A stretch of 64,000 nt of DNA from contig JASKOT010000006.1 of NCBI GenBank assembly GCA_032158125.1, forward strand, positions 434,001-498,000, given 5' to 3'. The notes below the pieces were generated by a model. The model was given only the letters and a program-made list of their open reading frames with translations, was not told where the DNA came from and searched no databases. Made by a program: the position numbers and the translations under genes. The stretch is from Papiliotrema nemorosa (taxonomy: Eukaryota > Basidiomycota > Tremellomycetes > Tremellales > Rhynchogastremaceae). Positions 13,368 through 24,952 of this stretch are shown in pieces (position 1 is the first letter of the stretch; each line of letters starts with the position of its first letter).

Positions 13368-14574
13368 ATGCAGCAAGCCAGAGGCCGGGTGTTACGGGTC
13401 AAGACTCCTCAATACACCCATAATGGGATCGCCTTTTCGCCGTATTTCGAGGACCGGATAGCGGTTGCCTCTGGGACAAATTTCGGTCTGATAGGTAATG
13501 GAAGGGTACACATACTATCTCTCGGTCCTGCCGGCCTGCAAGTGGTCAAGCAGTGAGCTGGTCTTGTAGTAGGTGGACCGGCTAATGCCAGTTTCGATAC
13601 CCAGGATTGCGTCTATGACCTCGCCTGGAACGAGTCGCACGAGTGGGTCACCCTCCAAATCTTGAGAATCGTCTGATGTAGTAGAAACCAAGTCGTTGCG
13701 GCCTGTGGAAATGGCGCATTAAGGCTGTTCGATATCACCTTGGACGTATGCCCGATTTACCGGCTGTTGGGGTCACAGCTGACCGGCAGGGCTTCCCTGT
13801 GAGGGCATGGCATGAACATTGGGCAGAAATCATGTCTGTGGAATGGTCGAACCTACAGAAAGAGTCGTTTGTCACAGCATCATGGGACTCGACTATCAAG
13901 ATTGTACGTGCATACATGAACTTGACTCTTTCACTCCAAGGCTGATCCTCAGTGGACGGTCGAAAGGGCAACTTCTCTCCTCACTATACCCGCTCATAAT
14001 GGCCAGATCTTCAAAGCGTCATGGTCACCTATCGAGCCATCCTTGATCGCGACGACAGGCGCAGACGGCTTTGTAAACATGTTCGATATAAGGTCTCGCA
14101 ATCCCGAACGACCCGTCACCACATCGAAAGCGAGCGATTCAGATGTCCTAGATCTAGATTGGAACAAGTATAGTATGGGGATGATCGCCACTGCGGGGAA
14201 AGATGGTGCAGTCCGGATATGGGATACTAGAGCATCGGGGACTAGACCTGCTGGAGAGCTGAGAGGCCATCGACTGGCTGTCCGCAAAGTCGCGTGAGTT
14301 TCTATCTGAGCTCGTAAATATGTGAAGATTAATCGTCAGATGGTCACCGCATCGTCGAGACGTGATAGCGTCAACATCCTATGACATGACTTGCAGATTG
14401 TGGGTGCGCAATACGATCTAGCTGATACGCAGATGGAATACAACGGATCCGAAAGTGCAATCCGTACATGCGGATCATACAGAGTTTGTCATGGGCACGG
14501 CGTGGTCATTCTTTGATGCTGGCCTTATCGCTACCTGCGCCTGGGACGAAGATGTCCATGCATTTCGTACCTGA
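13368..14574 (+). CDS. PEX7: Peroxisomal PTS2 receptor PEX7 (WD40)
   Basis: PEX7 binds the N-terminal PTS2 signal in the cytosol and carries cargo to the peroxisome. The protein begins with VLRVKTPQYTHNGIAFSPYF, the standard PEX7 opening. It then shows WD repeats: GNGALRLFDI, SFVTASWDSTIKIW, IATTGADGFVNMFDIR, ATAGKDGAVRIWDTR, STSYDMTCRLW and the closing TCAWDEDVHAFRT. Introns are short and interrupt most repeats. One junction at about 14397-14432 splits Leu (TT/A) before WNTTDPK. The gene shares a 275-bp divergent spacer with the GATA factor. Confidence 0.92.
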
Positions 14575-14770
14575 TCAAGAGAGACCAGGAATCGGTTGAG
14601 CTGCAGCGAAGTAAAGAGACTCGGTACCCAAGCTGCCTAATCCCAGATCTACTTTATCTCGAGCGCGCGGACAGTCCAGTGAATGGTACCCAACCGCCCT
14701 CGTCACTTCGATCTATACCTCACCCTCCGCTGCCACCGGTCTCTTTCTCAGACTCTGCCCTTCCTGCGCC

Positions 14771-15721
14771 TCAAGACGATTTGGAGGGGTTCAATCGATG
14801 CATCAACCTGGAAAGACTCAATAATTTTCGCTTCTTGGTGTGCTCTTCGCTCTGAGCTGCGCCTGAGGTGCAAGAAGCATCAGCTTCTTCTGTACCGATG
14901 CTGTCAGCCTCCAAACTTTTAGCAGATTCGACATCATCCTGCAAGTCTCCGCTCGATACTTGGATATCAGCTCGATTCAGAAGGAGGCGAAGGGACGCAT
15001 CACCCGCATCTGGTAAGAGATCCCAATCTGCTGCGTCTTTTACGGTTTCATCTGTCAGCCAACCCTCAGAACCCGAACGGCAAGCTTTCACACTCTCTTC
15101 GCACTTGTTCAAAACCGCTTCACAAGCCGGTACCAGCGTGAAATAAAGCCTGGCGCCGGTATCGTTCCCTTTAGAGGAAGCTTGAGATCGGGAGCAAGTG
15201 ATCCAACCTCGACATGCCCCCCATCTATCCGGCATCACAGATGAGGATACCATTTCTCCCAGCTCGGCTTTATCTCTTGCACCCCATGGCTTCTTGATGG
15301 CCTCTTCGGCCAATTGAATCTGAATATTCTCGTAACGCACCGCCACCTCAGAGGTCCCAGGCATGTGTAGCCGCTTGCGGGATATTTGATCGAAGCTCTC
15401 CCCAATCTCTGTTTGGGACGGGAGCCAAATGGAAGGTCGGGTCAGCCACTCTCTAGCTTCCTCGAAAGCAATTTGACGGTCAAGCACCAAAGAATCCTGC
15501 AAAGTGGCATCGTGTGTCTCTTGCTCGGTACCTGCAGCGTCCCGGCCGCCAATCAGTCTGTAGTGAAGGGGCTGAAGGGGCCGTCCCGTCTAGGCCAGTA
15601 CGATCTATGATGAGCTTTGTCCAAGAGGGAAGTATCTCACGCTTAGCACCCAGCAAGAAGGGGAAGATGGAGTGCTTGTCGACCCTTCACAGGCCACCGC
15701 GAAATCTCTGATTGTTGTCAT
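14771..15721 (-). CDS. Unknown protein A, paralogue of protein B at 23.7 kb
   Basis: Two exons, 15721-15641 and 15589-14771, give 299 aa starting MTTIRDFAVACEGST. I know no domain in it. Aligned by eye with the product of 23662-24573 it shares a block order: DFA near residue 6, the PLHYR motif, an EARxW block, a WLPSQTEIGESFDQI-like block, a central WITCSR / LVPACEAVL stretch, ADWDLLP and a basic LLSLSRL tail. Both genes carry one phase-0 intron at the same place (after codon 27 here, 28 there). This supports an old duplication. No signal peptide or membrane segment is evident. It lies tail-to-tail with PEX7. Confidence 0.7.
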
Positions 15722-16176
15722 GGTGCGGATTGTAGAAATATAATAGCACGAAAGAGCGGTATCGGGTGCTGAAGCCTCAATCCGTCGAGATCAGCTTGCA
15801 GGCGGGGGTGTGGGCCTACTTTCCTTTCGACATCTTCTAACGAGAAGCCTTGAGCGCAGGGTGAACGGATTCACGTCACAAGTAGAATGCTTGGACAACC
15901 TACGATATAACTATAAGGGAATCGGGATGGAAGGAGACATCGCCTCGTCACACTGAAACGAGGTCGAACAAAGGCTACTGGGACCATGACCTCCACGTGT
16001 AATTACATGATCTGGCTGCATGTCATGCTCTCTGCGATCGTATCGCTACACAGGGTGAAGGTCGGCCAACCGCCGTTGCCTTAAAGTACATGTAGGGTGG
16101 ATCCAAACGTATCGTAATCTCGGTCTCGCATCTATGTTCGATCCTGTGTCATATCCCTGCCGGTCGCAAGCAGCTC
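15722..16176. other. Intergenic region without recognisable gene
   Basis: These 455 bp separate the start of unknown gene A (minus) from the stop of the repeat-bearing membrane protein (minus). Open frames are short and unsupported. It should contain the promoter of A and the 3' end of the upstream gene. I see no named motif. Confidence 0.4.
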
Positions 16177-17863
16177 CTACTCGTGCGCGGCGGTCGCGTA
16201 GCTGAAAGCCCCTGGTGCGGTAGGATCGTGTCCACCAAGAGGGGTCGTCGGGAGATCGTCTTTCTTAGTCATGGTCGGCTCTCGCGATCCTCGCATTGGC
16301 GCACCTGGGGACGTGGGATGAGAGTACGATCGCGACAAGCCAGGAGGAGTGACTGATCGGTCATTTTCGACGGCGATGTCGGCGTAGCTGGGTGCACCTG
16401 GTGCAGTGGGGTCTGTCCCACCGAGCGGGGTGTGAGGGAGATCGTCCTTGGCAGTAACTTTATGGTTGCTCGCGGTATCTCCCGTGGCGTTCTCGTCTTG
16501 TGTGTTGTGTTCATCGATGATTTCCGCATAGCTGGGAGCATTAGGCGCGGTGGGGTCCGTGCCGCCTAGAGGGGTATGGGGCAGGTGCTCGGACGGAGCA
16601 GTCTCTCCGCTCGAGGATTTTGAGTGACCTTGAAACTCGGATCGAGCTTTGTCGCCCTGAGATGGATCTTCGTCGGTATGATCATTGTCGGGCATCGCCT
16701 GTCGGATCTCCTTCTCCGCTGAATATTAGCGCCTTGTAAGTGGGGACGATGAACTCTGCACACCTCGACCTCTGACCTCGCTTCCTTTCTGCTCAGCATG
16801 TTTGACAGCCTCTCTGCCATTGTCCGAGACGTTCTGAACGATTCCTTTGACTTTGCTCTTGTACTCATCGACAGGGACACCGACTTGCTTTGCTCGCTCT
16901 TCAAGAGTTCGCGCAGCGTAATTGAGAGTGTACAAGGCTTGTCGCGGGATCCTGAACATCAGCATCTCAGATGTGAGATACTTATCAAAACTCACGCAGG
17001 AAGGTCAGAGTCCTGTCCTGCCCAGCTGGGATTATGCGGGAAGAGAATCTCTTGTGTATCCGCCGCCTTGTCGTAGAACCATAACCAGAAATTGTTGATG
17101 AGCGCAGCGGCAATCGAGAAGAGTCCCTTTGGGGTCCATGGGAAAGCCAAAACGATCGATGCGACAGTAGCAATGATGTTGGAAGCGATGCTCAAAAAGG
17201 GCTTGAGCAAGTAGTACGGACTGTGGGTAAGCATTGACCTCTTCGCGTACTAAACGCACATGAGGTTTTGAAGCGGAGGCTTCTCCTTCTGGTGTAGGTC
17301 GAGCTTAGTGACGAGCAAGGTGGGTTTGCTCTTGTCTGAAGGCGAAGAAGCGTCTGGGTTGAGGTGCAAGATGCCCTGGTAATGGATGTACTGGTAATAC
17401 TTGTTGATTCGGTAGGCGTATGGGATATAAGTCACAAAGTGTGGCACTCTAGCTTGGAAGAGTCGAGCCACAGTGAACTCGATAGTCTGATCACTGGAAT
17501 GGTCAGCATAGCAAGTCTGAATATCGTGGACCTACCCTTCGTTGTATTTCGGATCTCCCACGAGCTCGCTCTCGAGGAAGACTCGGTTGTACAAGTCAAG
17601 CTGCTTCTTGATCCTGTCTGCGCCCTTGATTTGCAAAGCCTGACTCTCTACGACGGCATGTGTCTTTCTGTCAGCCTAGGGAAGGCCTGATTCTCCTGAA
17701 GAAGTACCTACGTCGAAGTACTGGTTGATTGCGCTATGGGCTTCGATACTGGGCAAGGTCAGCTGGGAAGCCTCCCCCTGGAGCAGCCAAAGACTCACGG
17801 ATCAAGGTTGGTGAGTTTCCTGGTGAGGTCCTTGACTCCTGCTTGAATGTCGTCTGCCTGCAT
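16177..17863 (-). CDS. Unknown membrane protein with three LPHTPLGG repeats
   Basis: Seven exons (17863-17799, 17748-17712, 17675-17536, 17493-17260, 17220-16996, 16951-16764, 16718-16177) give 476 aa. The N-terminal third is hydrophilic (LDLYNRVFLESELVGDPKY). The middle holds two or three hydrophobic segments, PYYLLKPFLSIASNIIATV, SIVLAFPWTPKGLFSIAA and the adjoining LINNFWLWFYD. A helical segment ALYTLNYAARTLEERAKQVG follows. The tail carries three near-identical repeats built on LPHTPLGGTDPTAP plus APSYA (at about 16518-16587, 16377-16446 and 16188-16257). I do not recognise the family. An alternative upstream start at 18281 (MSTSLDSVLFKEAEKQ) would need an intron over 300 nt, so I prefer 17863. 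Confidence 0.6.
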
Positions 17864-18289
17864 GGTAAGCGGCAGTGAAATGTTGGATAAAGAGGTAGGA
17901 TGGAGTAGTAGAGGAGGGGAGCGCTGTGGATTCACACTGCTTCGCCCGACATGAGGTCATCCCATTCCAATGCCAGGTTCAAAATCACGTGATCCCTGTC
18001 AGCGAACCACTTTGACAAGTGCAACGGGTATGCACTCCAGCATAATGCTATCTTCCTACAGTGTAGGGTGACTGTAGGACGATTTGGAAGCTGAATAATA
18101 CGCTCCACAGTGTGACTCTCTCCCTTGCACACACACAATAATGGTGCGCTGGATAATGTGGTATGAGTATGAGGGCGGTTATGCGGGGCTCCGGAGAATC
18201 ACCTAGACCCTCAACCCCTTTGTCCTGTTGAGCCTGTTTCTCTGCTTCCTTGAACAGAACGCTGTCCAGACTCGTGCTCATCTGTCGGA

Positions 18290-20512
18290 ATGCTGCTGCG
18301 TACGCTTCCTAGCGCATTGCTCCTCACAGCGTCATCCGCCCTGGCGGCAGATAGTAAACCTTACAATGCGGCTGACATTCGAGGACTAGACCCAGCTCGT
18401 GAGTACAGCTTGAAGCTCCTTTCACATTGCAGTCCGCGAGGTTTTACAGGAGCGGTATTGATATAATAGTCATAAGTCGATATGGTGCGAGTGATCGGTT
18501 CTTCTCCTGCTTGGACGGAAGCAGGAATCTACCCGTCGCTGTTATCAATGATGATTATTGTGATTGTCCTGATGGATCCGACGAACCTGGGACATCGGCT
18601 TGTGAGGGAATCGGAGGCGATGGATGGTTTCATTGCAAGAACGAAGGGCACATTCCGGGAAAGGTGAGGAGGTCAAGAGTGAATGATGGTATTTGCGGTG
18701 AGTCAACGAGCCATCGCATCTCCAAGCTCTGTCACATTGTCGCGTCTACACCGTTCAGATGGAAAGGCATACATCCTTGCTGACTGTCAGACCCAGAATG
18801 CTGCGATGGCTCAGACGAATGGATCTCTGGCGCGTGTCCGAACCAATGCGCAGAAATAGGAAAAGAGCACAGAGCAAAGGTGGAACAAGAACGCAAAACC
18901 CGCAAAACGGTACGCCTGCCCTCAGTGCAACTCGATGGAACACGCTCACGTGTAAGGGGTCCAAGATCAGAGGTACTTATGTCAAATGGGCGGTCAACGA
19001 GAAGAGGAGGCTCGAGGATGAGCTTGAGCAAAAACGAGTAGAGATCAGTGCAAAGGAGGCCGAAGTGGAAACTACTCGAAGTCAGGCGCACCTTGATCCC
19101 TTATAGCATAGCAGTAAACCTGACCTAGCAGCTCGATTGGAGCGAACGGAAGCCAAGAGCAAGGAGGATTTGGAGAAGCGGAAAGCTACTCGTGAGTGAT
19201 CTCGCTGACGTTGTGGTTGTGGCGCTCACGTTTAGCCTTGTACACGCACCTTCTTTCACAAAAGCTCGCCCTGACTCGACTACGAAGCAAGACATCACGA
19301 CTACAGTCTGAGCTTGATACCCTGCACAATATTCTGGAAGAGCTCAAGAAAGGTTATAATCCAAATTACCAAGATATGGCGGTCAAGGCGGCAGTCGTTG
19401 GATACGAAGAGTTCCTCAACCCACCCACGGTTGCAATGGAAGGGAATGAAGGCGAGGAAGTCAAGCCAGTGATCGAGGACGTCGAGGAGGAGATCACAGA
19501 CCGAGAGCTGGATGAGATGGATCGGAAGGATTTGGGAACCTTGCTATTGAGTGATATTGTTGACAATGACGAGGACGATGAGGACGAGGGAGGCATTTGT
19601 GAGCCTTCAGCATAGCTTTACTGAATCTAACTTTGCAGTGTATCGGATCGACGAGTACATCCCGGATGTACTGTACGATCACTGGGAGACCGTGAGAGAC
19701 TTTACGATTGATTGGATGATACGTGTTGGCTTTTTGGGTAAAGGGTCAAAGGGAGCCTCGAAACCATCCTCGGAGGGCCCACGTACGTTTGCTCGGACCC
19801 CGTCATGCTTGACTGAGACCTCAAGCTGACCTCCAGATGTAGCAGCTGCTCGTGATGTCCACAATAAAGCCACATCCGCTTTGAACAACGTTCGAAACGA
19901 CATCAAGCGGAATGAAGAAACCTTGAAAAAGATGGAGACGGACTACGGACCCGACGCAGAGTGGAAGAAGCTTGATGGTACCTGTATCGAGACGGAATAC
20001 GGAGAGTGAGTCCACTCTTCTACAGCTGTCAGACTGTCAGTTGATGATCGTAGTTACACTTGGGAGCTCTGCTTCTTCGGCCGCATCACCCAAAAGAGCA
20101 ACAAGGACTCGTCGACGAATCACATTGGGTAGGTCAAAGTACGTTGGGATATTCGGTGAGCTGACGGAATCTAGTACATACTCCAGCTGGGATACAAATG
20201 CCGCTGTTGGTAGCTTCGAGTATTACTCTCGACAACACTACAAGAATGGGTCAGTAGTGACCTCATACTCAATCGGCTTTGCTAATACAACAGCGCACGA
20301 TGCTGGAACGGACCATTGAGAAGTGCAGTCGTAGGTTATCTTGCTACGGACCGTCATACAACAGACTGACATTGCAGGTCGACTGGTCTTGTGGAACTGC
20401 CAACACCTTGATATCCATCGCTGAACCGGAAAAGTGCGAATACTTCATCAAAGCGACCACTCCGGCGCTCTGCTACCCACTAGAGGAGGAAAAAGTGAAA
20501 GACGAGCTATAG
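18290..20512 (+). CDS. GTB1: Glucosidase II beta subunit
   Basis: This is the regulatory beta subunit of ER glucosidase II, which trims glucose from N-glycans in the calnexin cycle. Signal peptide MLLRTLPSALLLTASSALAA is followed by the PRKCSH N-domain with two LDL-receptor-like modules (INDDYCDCPDGSDEPG and ECCDGSDEW). Then come a long Lys/Glu coiled coil, an acidic stretch (DNDEDDEDEGG) and an MRH domain (ELCFFGRITQKS, GSFEYYSRQHYKNG, RCWNGPLRS, CEYFIKATTPALC). The protein ends VKDEL, an ER-retention signal. About eleven introns; one at about 18455-18476 appears to be only 22 nt. The gene is tail-to-tail with HUT1, another ER protein. Confidence 0.93.
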
Positions 20513-20562
20513 ATATACTCAATTACAAGTCACAAAAGGGCAAGCATGCATTGTCGTCTAAT

Positions 20563-22149
20563 TTATCTATTGTCCCGTCTGGCTCGCTTGAGCACGTCCA
20601 ACCGCTTGATGCCCGCCTCCACGCCGATACCTAAAAAGACTACAACCACACCGAGCCATTGCCCCTTGGTGAGGGTATGATGAAAGACAAAGACACTGAG
20701 TAGCATGGTGAAGAGCTTCCTGGTCACCGTCACCATTACCAAAGTCAGACTTCCGAAATGCTGTATCGTTTCGAAAATGAACAACTGGCCTAATCCTCCT
20801 AATGACGCAAAAGCGATAAGGGGCTTGAAGGCTGTAGGATGGGAGAGCAAGAATGCGATGGATTCCCGCATTGCCGGCCTAGCAAATAAAATCTCAGCAC
20901 CGGATACTGATGGCGTGAGGTGTGTAGCGAGTGGGATAGGGAGATGATGTAAGATGCTGAGAGGTTGAACGGGGAGTGGCATGATGAGAAAGGGGAAAAG
21001 GAGGACTTGGGTGAGGATTGCCATGGTGAACATCATTTGTTGTCCTGTAAATTGACGGTATGTCGAGAAGATTTGATCCTGTGTCGAGTTTGTCAGACCG
21101 TCGATGAGGAGGCTGTTTGTCAGCGAGATGTTGACCAAGCGATCAAAAAGTAAGAATGTGGTGGGAAGACTGACTTGATGATGAGCAGGGTCAACCCCCA
21201 CAAACTGTCTGATCCACCCTTTTTCTTCTTGTCCCCGAGTAGCATGAATAGACTGATCCCGATCGTCACTAATCCGACCACGATGTATTTGTGTACTGAA
21301 AAACGTCGACGGTAGATGAGGACATTGAGGAGTAGTACAGGGATCAATTTACACGACTAGACGAATCAGCAAGAGTTTCACCATGGAATAATGGTGACTG
21401 ACCTTTCCCAGCACCATTGTCGGGTATGAGATATGCTCCAGAGCCAGAAAACCTATCGGTCCCGCCGTAGTCTGGAATACTGCCACTTGCAGTACCAGCC
21501 CCAGCAACGTCTTTCTCCAAGGCGTTCGTGAAACACCCAAATCCACAAATGTCTTCTCCCTCTCACTCCTGTTCACACCGTTCTTATCCGTTTGTACGTC
21601 CGTCAAGGGAGTTTGCAGCCTTGACCCTCGACCTTTGAGTTCTCCATCATGCAGGCGGAAATCACCGTTGGTCTTTTCATTGGTCAAGCCATGATCTCCA
21701 GTAGGCACCTCTGGATACTCCATCTTGTCCTTGTTCATCATACCCGGCGTGCTGACCACTCGTACAGCTCGCGATTGTCGAGCGTTGGACAAGATGTAGT
21801 TCCAGCCTATAATGTCCATCTTGGTCTTGTAACGTAGACTCCCATCTTGCCACGCTCCAAAGACGAGGTAAGCGAATGCGCAAATGGACGAAGCGACAGC
21901 TTGAACGAATGTGAGGAATATGGGAGAAGGGAATCTGTCACCCCCCCGAGACCCGTCCGAGGTGGTAGGCTGGAGTCGGGTGGGGTGGTTTATAGATGGG
22001 AACGGGTGAGAGACGACTGTTGCGAATCAGCATACGTGGCATGATAGGGCTTGATGAATTGACTCACGCCGTTCTTGAGCTATAGCCCAGAGCAGGAACG
22101 TGGCGTACACGCCCGTCACGCATATCGCAAGACGGACAAGGCCTATCAT
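20563..22149 (-). CDS. HUT1: UDP-galactose/nucleotide-sugar transporter HUT1 (SLC35B1 family)
   Basis: HUT1/SLC35B1 proteins are ER-membrane carriers of nucleotide sugars or ATP needed for lumenal glycosylation and folding. The start at 22149 gives [20 protein letters not shown] as the first membrane segment. Later segments include [54 protein letters not shown] and the diagnostic [20 protein letters not shown] followed by [15 protein letters not shown] long hydrophilic insert ([13 protein letters not shown] to VNRSEREKT) lies between early helices. The gene has at least four introns. No KKxx tail is seen. Confidence 0.9.
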
Positions 22150-22709
22150 CTCCTATGAGGAGTGTCGTATGGTCGAAGGACTTGTGGAAAGGTCGTTAGC
22201 GGGTCAAGTTGATGGGATCTGAGTATCTACGCGAACGATCTTTTTGAGACGCAAAAGTCGAAACCGAGGTGTTTCAAGTGGGTCCGTCCCTGACCGTCAG
22301 AGTCTGATTCAAGTATTCGACCTTCGAAGCGTCTTGCTGATAGCCACTCCCTATGCAGCATGCTGAGCTACGAAAGCGATCTCTCCCTAGAACACTGTTC
22401 AGTGTCACCTAAAGTCATACAGGCATAGGCATGCTTTCAAGACGTCGAGACTAGCCCGGCAGATGGATCAGCCTCGAGGTCGATTTGTAATGGCTCGAAT
22501 AGAGTTTGTATTTGGCTCGATCGCAGGGCATCACGTGATATTATTTTTGTAATGCGGCAGCGGAACGTTTGTAATGGGTCACTTCCCACTGCCGACTCTG
22601 TCCGAATATTCACGTCATCCTCCACAAAAGTCTGAAATCCACCACAACCCACCGACGATCGCTCATCTCACACTTTTAGCCATCGACTATACAGAACTAT
22701 CACCTCAAC
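22150..22709. promoter_or_regulatory. Divergent spacer HUT1 / SDHAF2
   Basis: A 560-bp spacer separates the HUT1 and SDHAF2 start codons. I find no exon in it. It should contain both promoters. Confidence 0.4.
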
Positions 22710-23319
22710 ATGGCATTCGTTTTACGTCTAGGAGCTACCGTAGCTCGTCGATCTACCACTGTACCTCAGTTCAGGGCCCTGTCCACGTCCGTTGCTAGGC
22801 GTGCGGCAGATCCGTACCCCCTTCCACTGCAATACCCTCATCTGGCCGAAGGGACCGGTGACAAGGCGCTCGAGGAGGAGTTTCCCTTACCAGAACCACT
22901 AGATAGGACCAACGAGAGCGAAGAATCTTTGAGAGCGAGGCTGGTGTACCAGACAAGGAAACGAGGGACGTTGGAGACGGATTTGCTGCTCTCGACTTTT
23001 GCAAGGGATGAGTTACAACATATGAACGTAGAGGAATTGAAGCAATTCGACAAGGTCAGTCAAGAGCCTCCCATGTCAATCGGCGCTGACTCATGCTCTA
23101 CAGCTCCTGGACGAGCCTGATTGGGATATCTTCTATTGGGCCGTGCAGAAACGAGAACCACCTGCAAAGTGGAAGGACACCGAGCTTTTGGCAAAGTGAG
23201 TGTACTCGCTACTATCGCGTACAGAGCTCCCGTATCTGATATTCAGATTGATAAAGCACGCTAGGAATGAAGGCAAAGTAGTGAGGATGATGCCTGCGCT
23301 CCCACCAAAAGCAGAATAG
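22710..23319 (+). CDS. SDH5: Succinate dehydrogenase assembly factor 2 (SDH5/EMI5)
   Basis: SDHAF2 helps attach FAD covalently to the SDHA flavoprotein in the mitochondrial matrix. Exons 22710-23054, 23104-23195 and 23247-23319 sum to 510 nt (169 aa). The N-terminus [17 protein letters not shown] is a mitochondrial presequence. Family core motifs are [15 protein letters not shown] (YxSRKRG-type), [11 protein letters not shown] and [11 protein letters not shown]. Confidence 0.93.
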
Positions 23320-23661
23320 ATCTATCACACCGCTTCGCTTGGCCAATGTATCTCTACCTATCCTTGTGCTGCAAATCGCTTACCGCTGTTCTACGATAAA
23401 CGAGTGGAAGGAAATGGTCTTTCGGAATCTGACCTTGGAAAGATGAGACAGTATAGCTTCGATAACCTTTCACTCCATGGTCGAGTATCAGCAATCGGAA
23501 TCCTTTGTCTAAGGGGGGTTAGACTGCTTCGGATCTTGGATCGCGAACTCCCAAAGAATGAAGAGGTGGTATTTATCCACGACTCCTCCCTTGCTTCCGA
23601 CTATTCAATTCTCCACCCAATTCCCCACCACGAATTGGTACAATTGGGATCACTTGCAAAC

Positions 23662-24573
23662 ATGTCTTCAGAAGTACTGACCCATGACTTTGCGACCGAC
23701 AACACAGGCGTGCCCACGCTTCCGAATCCGTCTTACATTTTATTGGTGGTTCGTATATCCTTTTCAACCGGATACATCCCGAATTTTTGCTGATAATTCT
23801 AGCTGTACCTTCCGGACCCTAATGGCTCTGAAGTTGTAGCTCCCCTGCACTACCGTGCATTCGGCAATGACGTGCAGAGGAACACTCAGACCGGGTTGCT
23901 CGAAGACTGCACAGAATCAGTGATTCTTGACTCAGCCGAAGCGTTCGGTGAAGTAAGGTCATGGCCAGCGTTGAAGTCTCACAACCCAATGACTGACTGG
24001 CCCGCAGCGGAGATCGGGGAAACTGTCCAACAGGTCATCTCGAAATACCTCCAATCTCAAGGCATCGACGACGCAGACATGTCTTACAAAGTGGACCTTG
24101 AGGTCATTGGGACTCACACGCAGCAAAATTCAGATTGGGTGACGAGTGAAGCGCTGGGGGCTTTCATCGCTGCTTCGAAGCCGGCGTCGAATACATCGGC
24201 CGAATGCGTCGGTGTCATCACAGCTTCACAACCTGATGGGACTCACCATAAATTCGATTTTGAAGTCGTCCCCGGACAAGAACAGGCCTTGAGATTCCCG
24301 CAGAATTGGGTCGAAAATCAATGTCGGGAAACAAGCTGGCCCAACGAGAGTCTTTCGAAAGGACCACATGATTGGGACCTTGTCCCTCTTCCTGTCGATT
24401 GGCCACCCTCAGCCCGCGAGGCCGAGGACGACCATATGATGTCTGGCGCATTGTCCGCTGGCACCGAAACTGTGGAGGAGAGGATAGCTACAGAAACTGC
24501 TCCTGGCGGTGCTGCTCCCTCCAGTGGCGGTCGGCCATCCAAGCGGCAGAGCTTCCTCAGCATCTTCAAGTGA
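23662..24573 (+). CDS. Unknown protein B, paralogue of protein A at 14.8 kb
   Basis: Exons 23662-23745 and 23803-24573 give 284 aa starting MSSEVLTHDFATDNTG. No known domain is recognised. It aligns block by block with the product of 14771-15721: DFA near the start, a PSYILL / PSCWVL stretch before the intron, APLHYR, EVRSW, WPAAEIGETVQQVI, VITASQ / EVVPGQEQAL, HDWDLVP and a short basic C-terminus KRQSFLSIFK. Intron phase and position are the same. The sequence is acidic and soluble-looking, without signal peptide. I chose the ATG at 23662 because it lines up with the paralogue's start; the frame is open further upstream. Confidence 0.7.
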
Positions 24574-24952
24574 GGGAAGAGGTCTGGAGCTTGAGAAATC
24601 TTCGAGGCGATTTCGCAGAGTCGAGCTCTGAAAGGGGTAGGAAGAGGCGATTCTGAGGCTGCGAGCGAGTGCGCGTGGTATGCATGCACATGGATTGGTG
24701 ACAGTTTGCTCTCTAGCTGTCTACGTTACAACAAAAAATACCATCCAGCTCACAACGTCAATCCTTGGCATTCTATCACAACTATCTCCCTTACCGCTCA
24801 GCCGGAAGTATGGATGGATGGATTAACCTAGAACACATCCCACGTCACACATACTTTCTCCCTTCTCGCTCCGCCGGCTCCCCCTGACCGTCTCTTCGCG
24901 GGTCAGGCTGCCGAAACTATCTTCCCCCTAAATCTTTCTCGCGGCCTTGTGT
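24574..24952. other. Convergent spacer
   Basis: These 379 bp lie between the stop of gene B and the likely stop of DID2. Nothing coding is recognised; both 3'UTRs should be here. Part of it may belong to the last exon of DID2 if that gene splices near its end. Confidence 0.35.

Noticed and set aside
15510..15545. Possible intron (gtaccgag...tttgcag) in unknown gene A
   Set aside because: No phase allows it; reading straight through keeps the frame and the similarity to gene B.
18048..18281. MSTSLDSVLFKEAEKQ as first exon of the repeat-bearing membrane protein
   Set aside because: It would need an intron of over 300 nt with no acceptor in the right phase, and starts only 9 bp from the GTB1 start.
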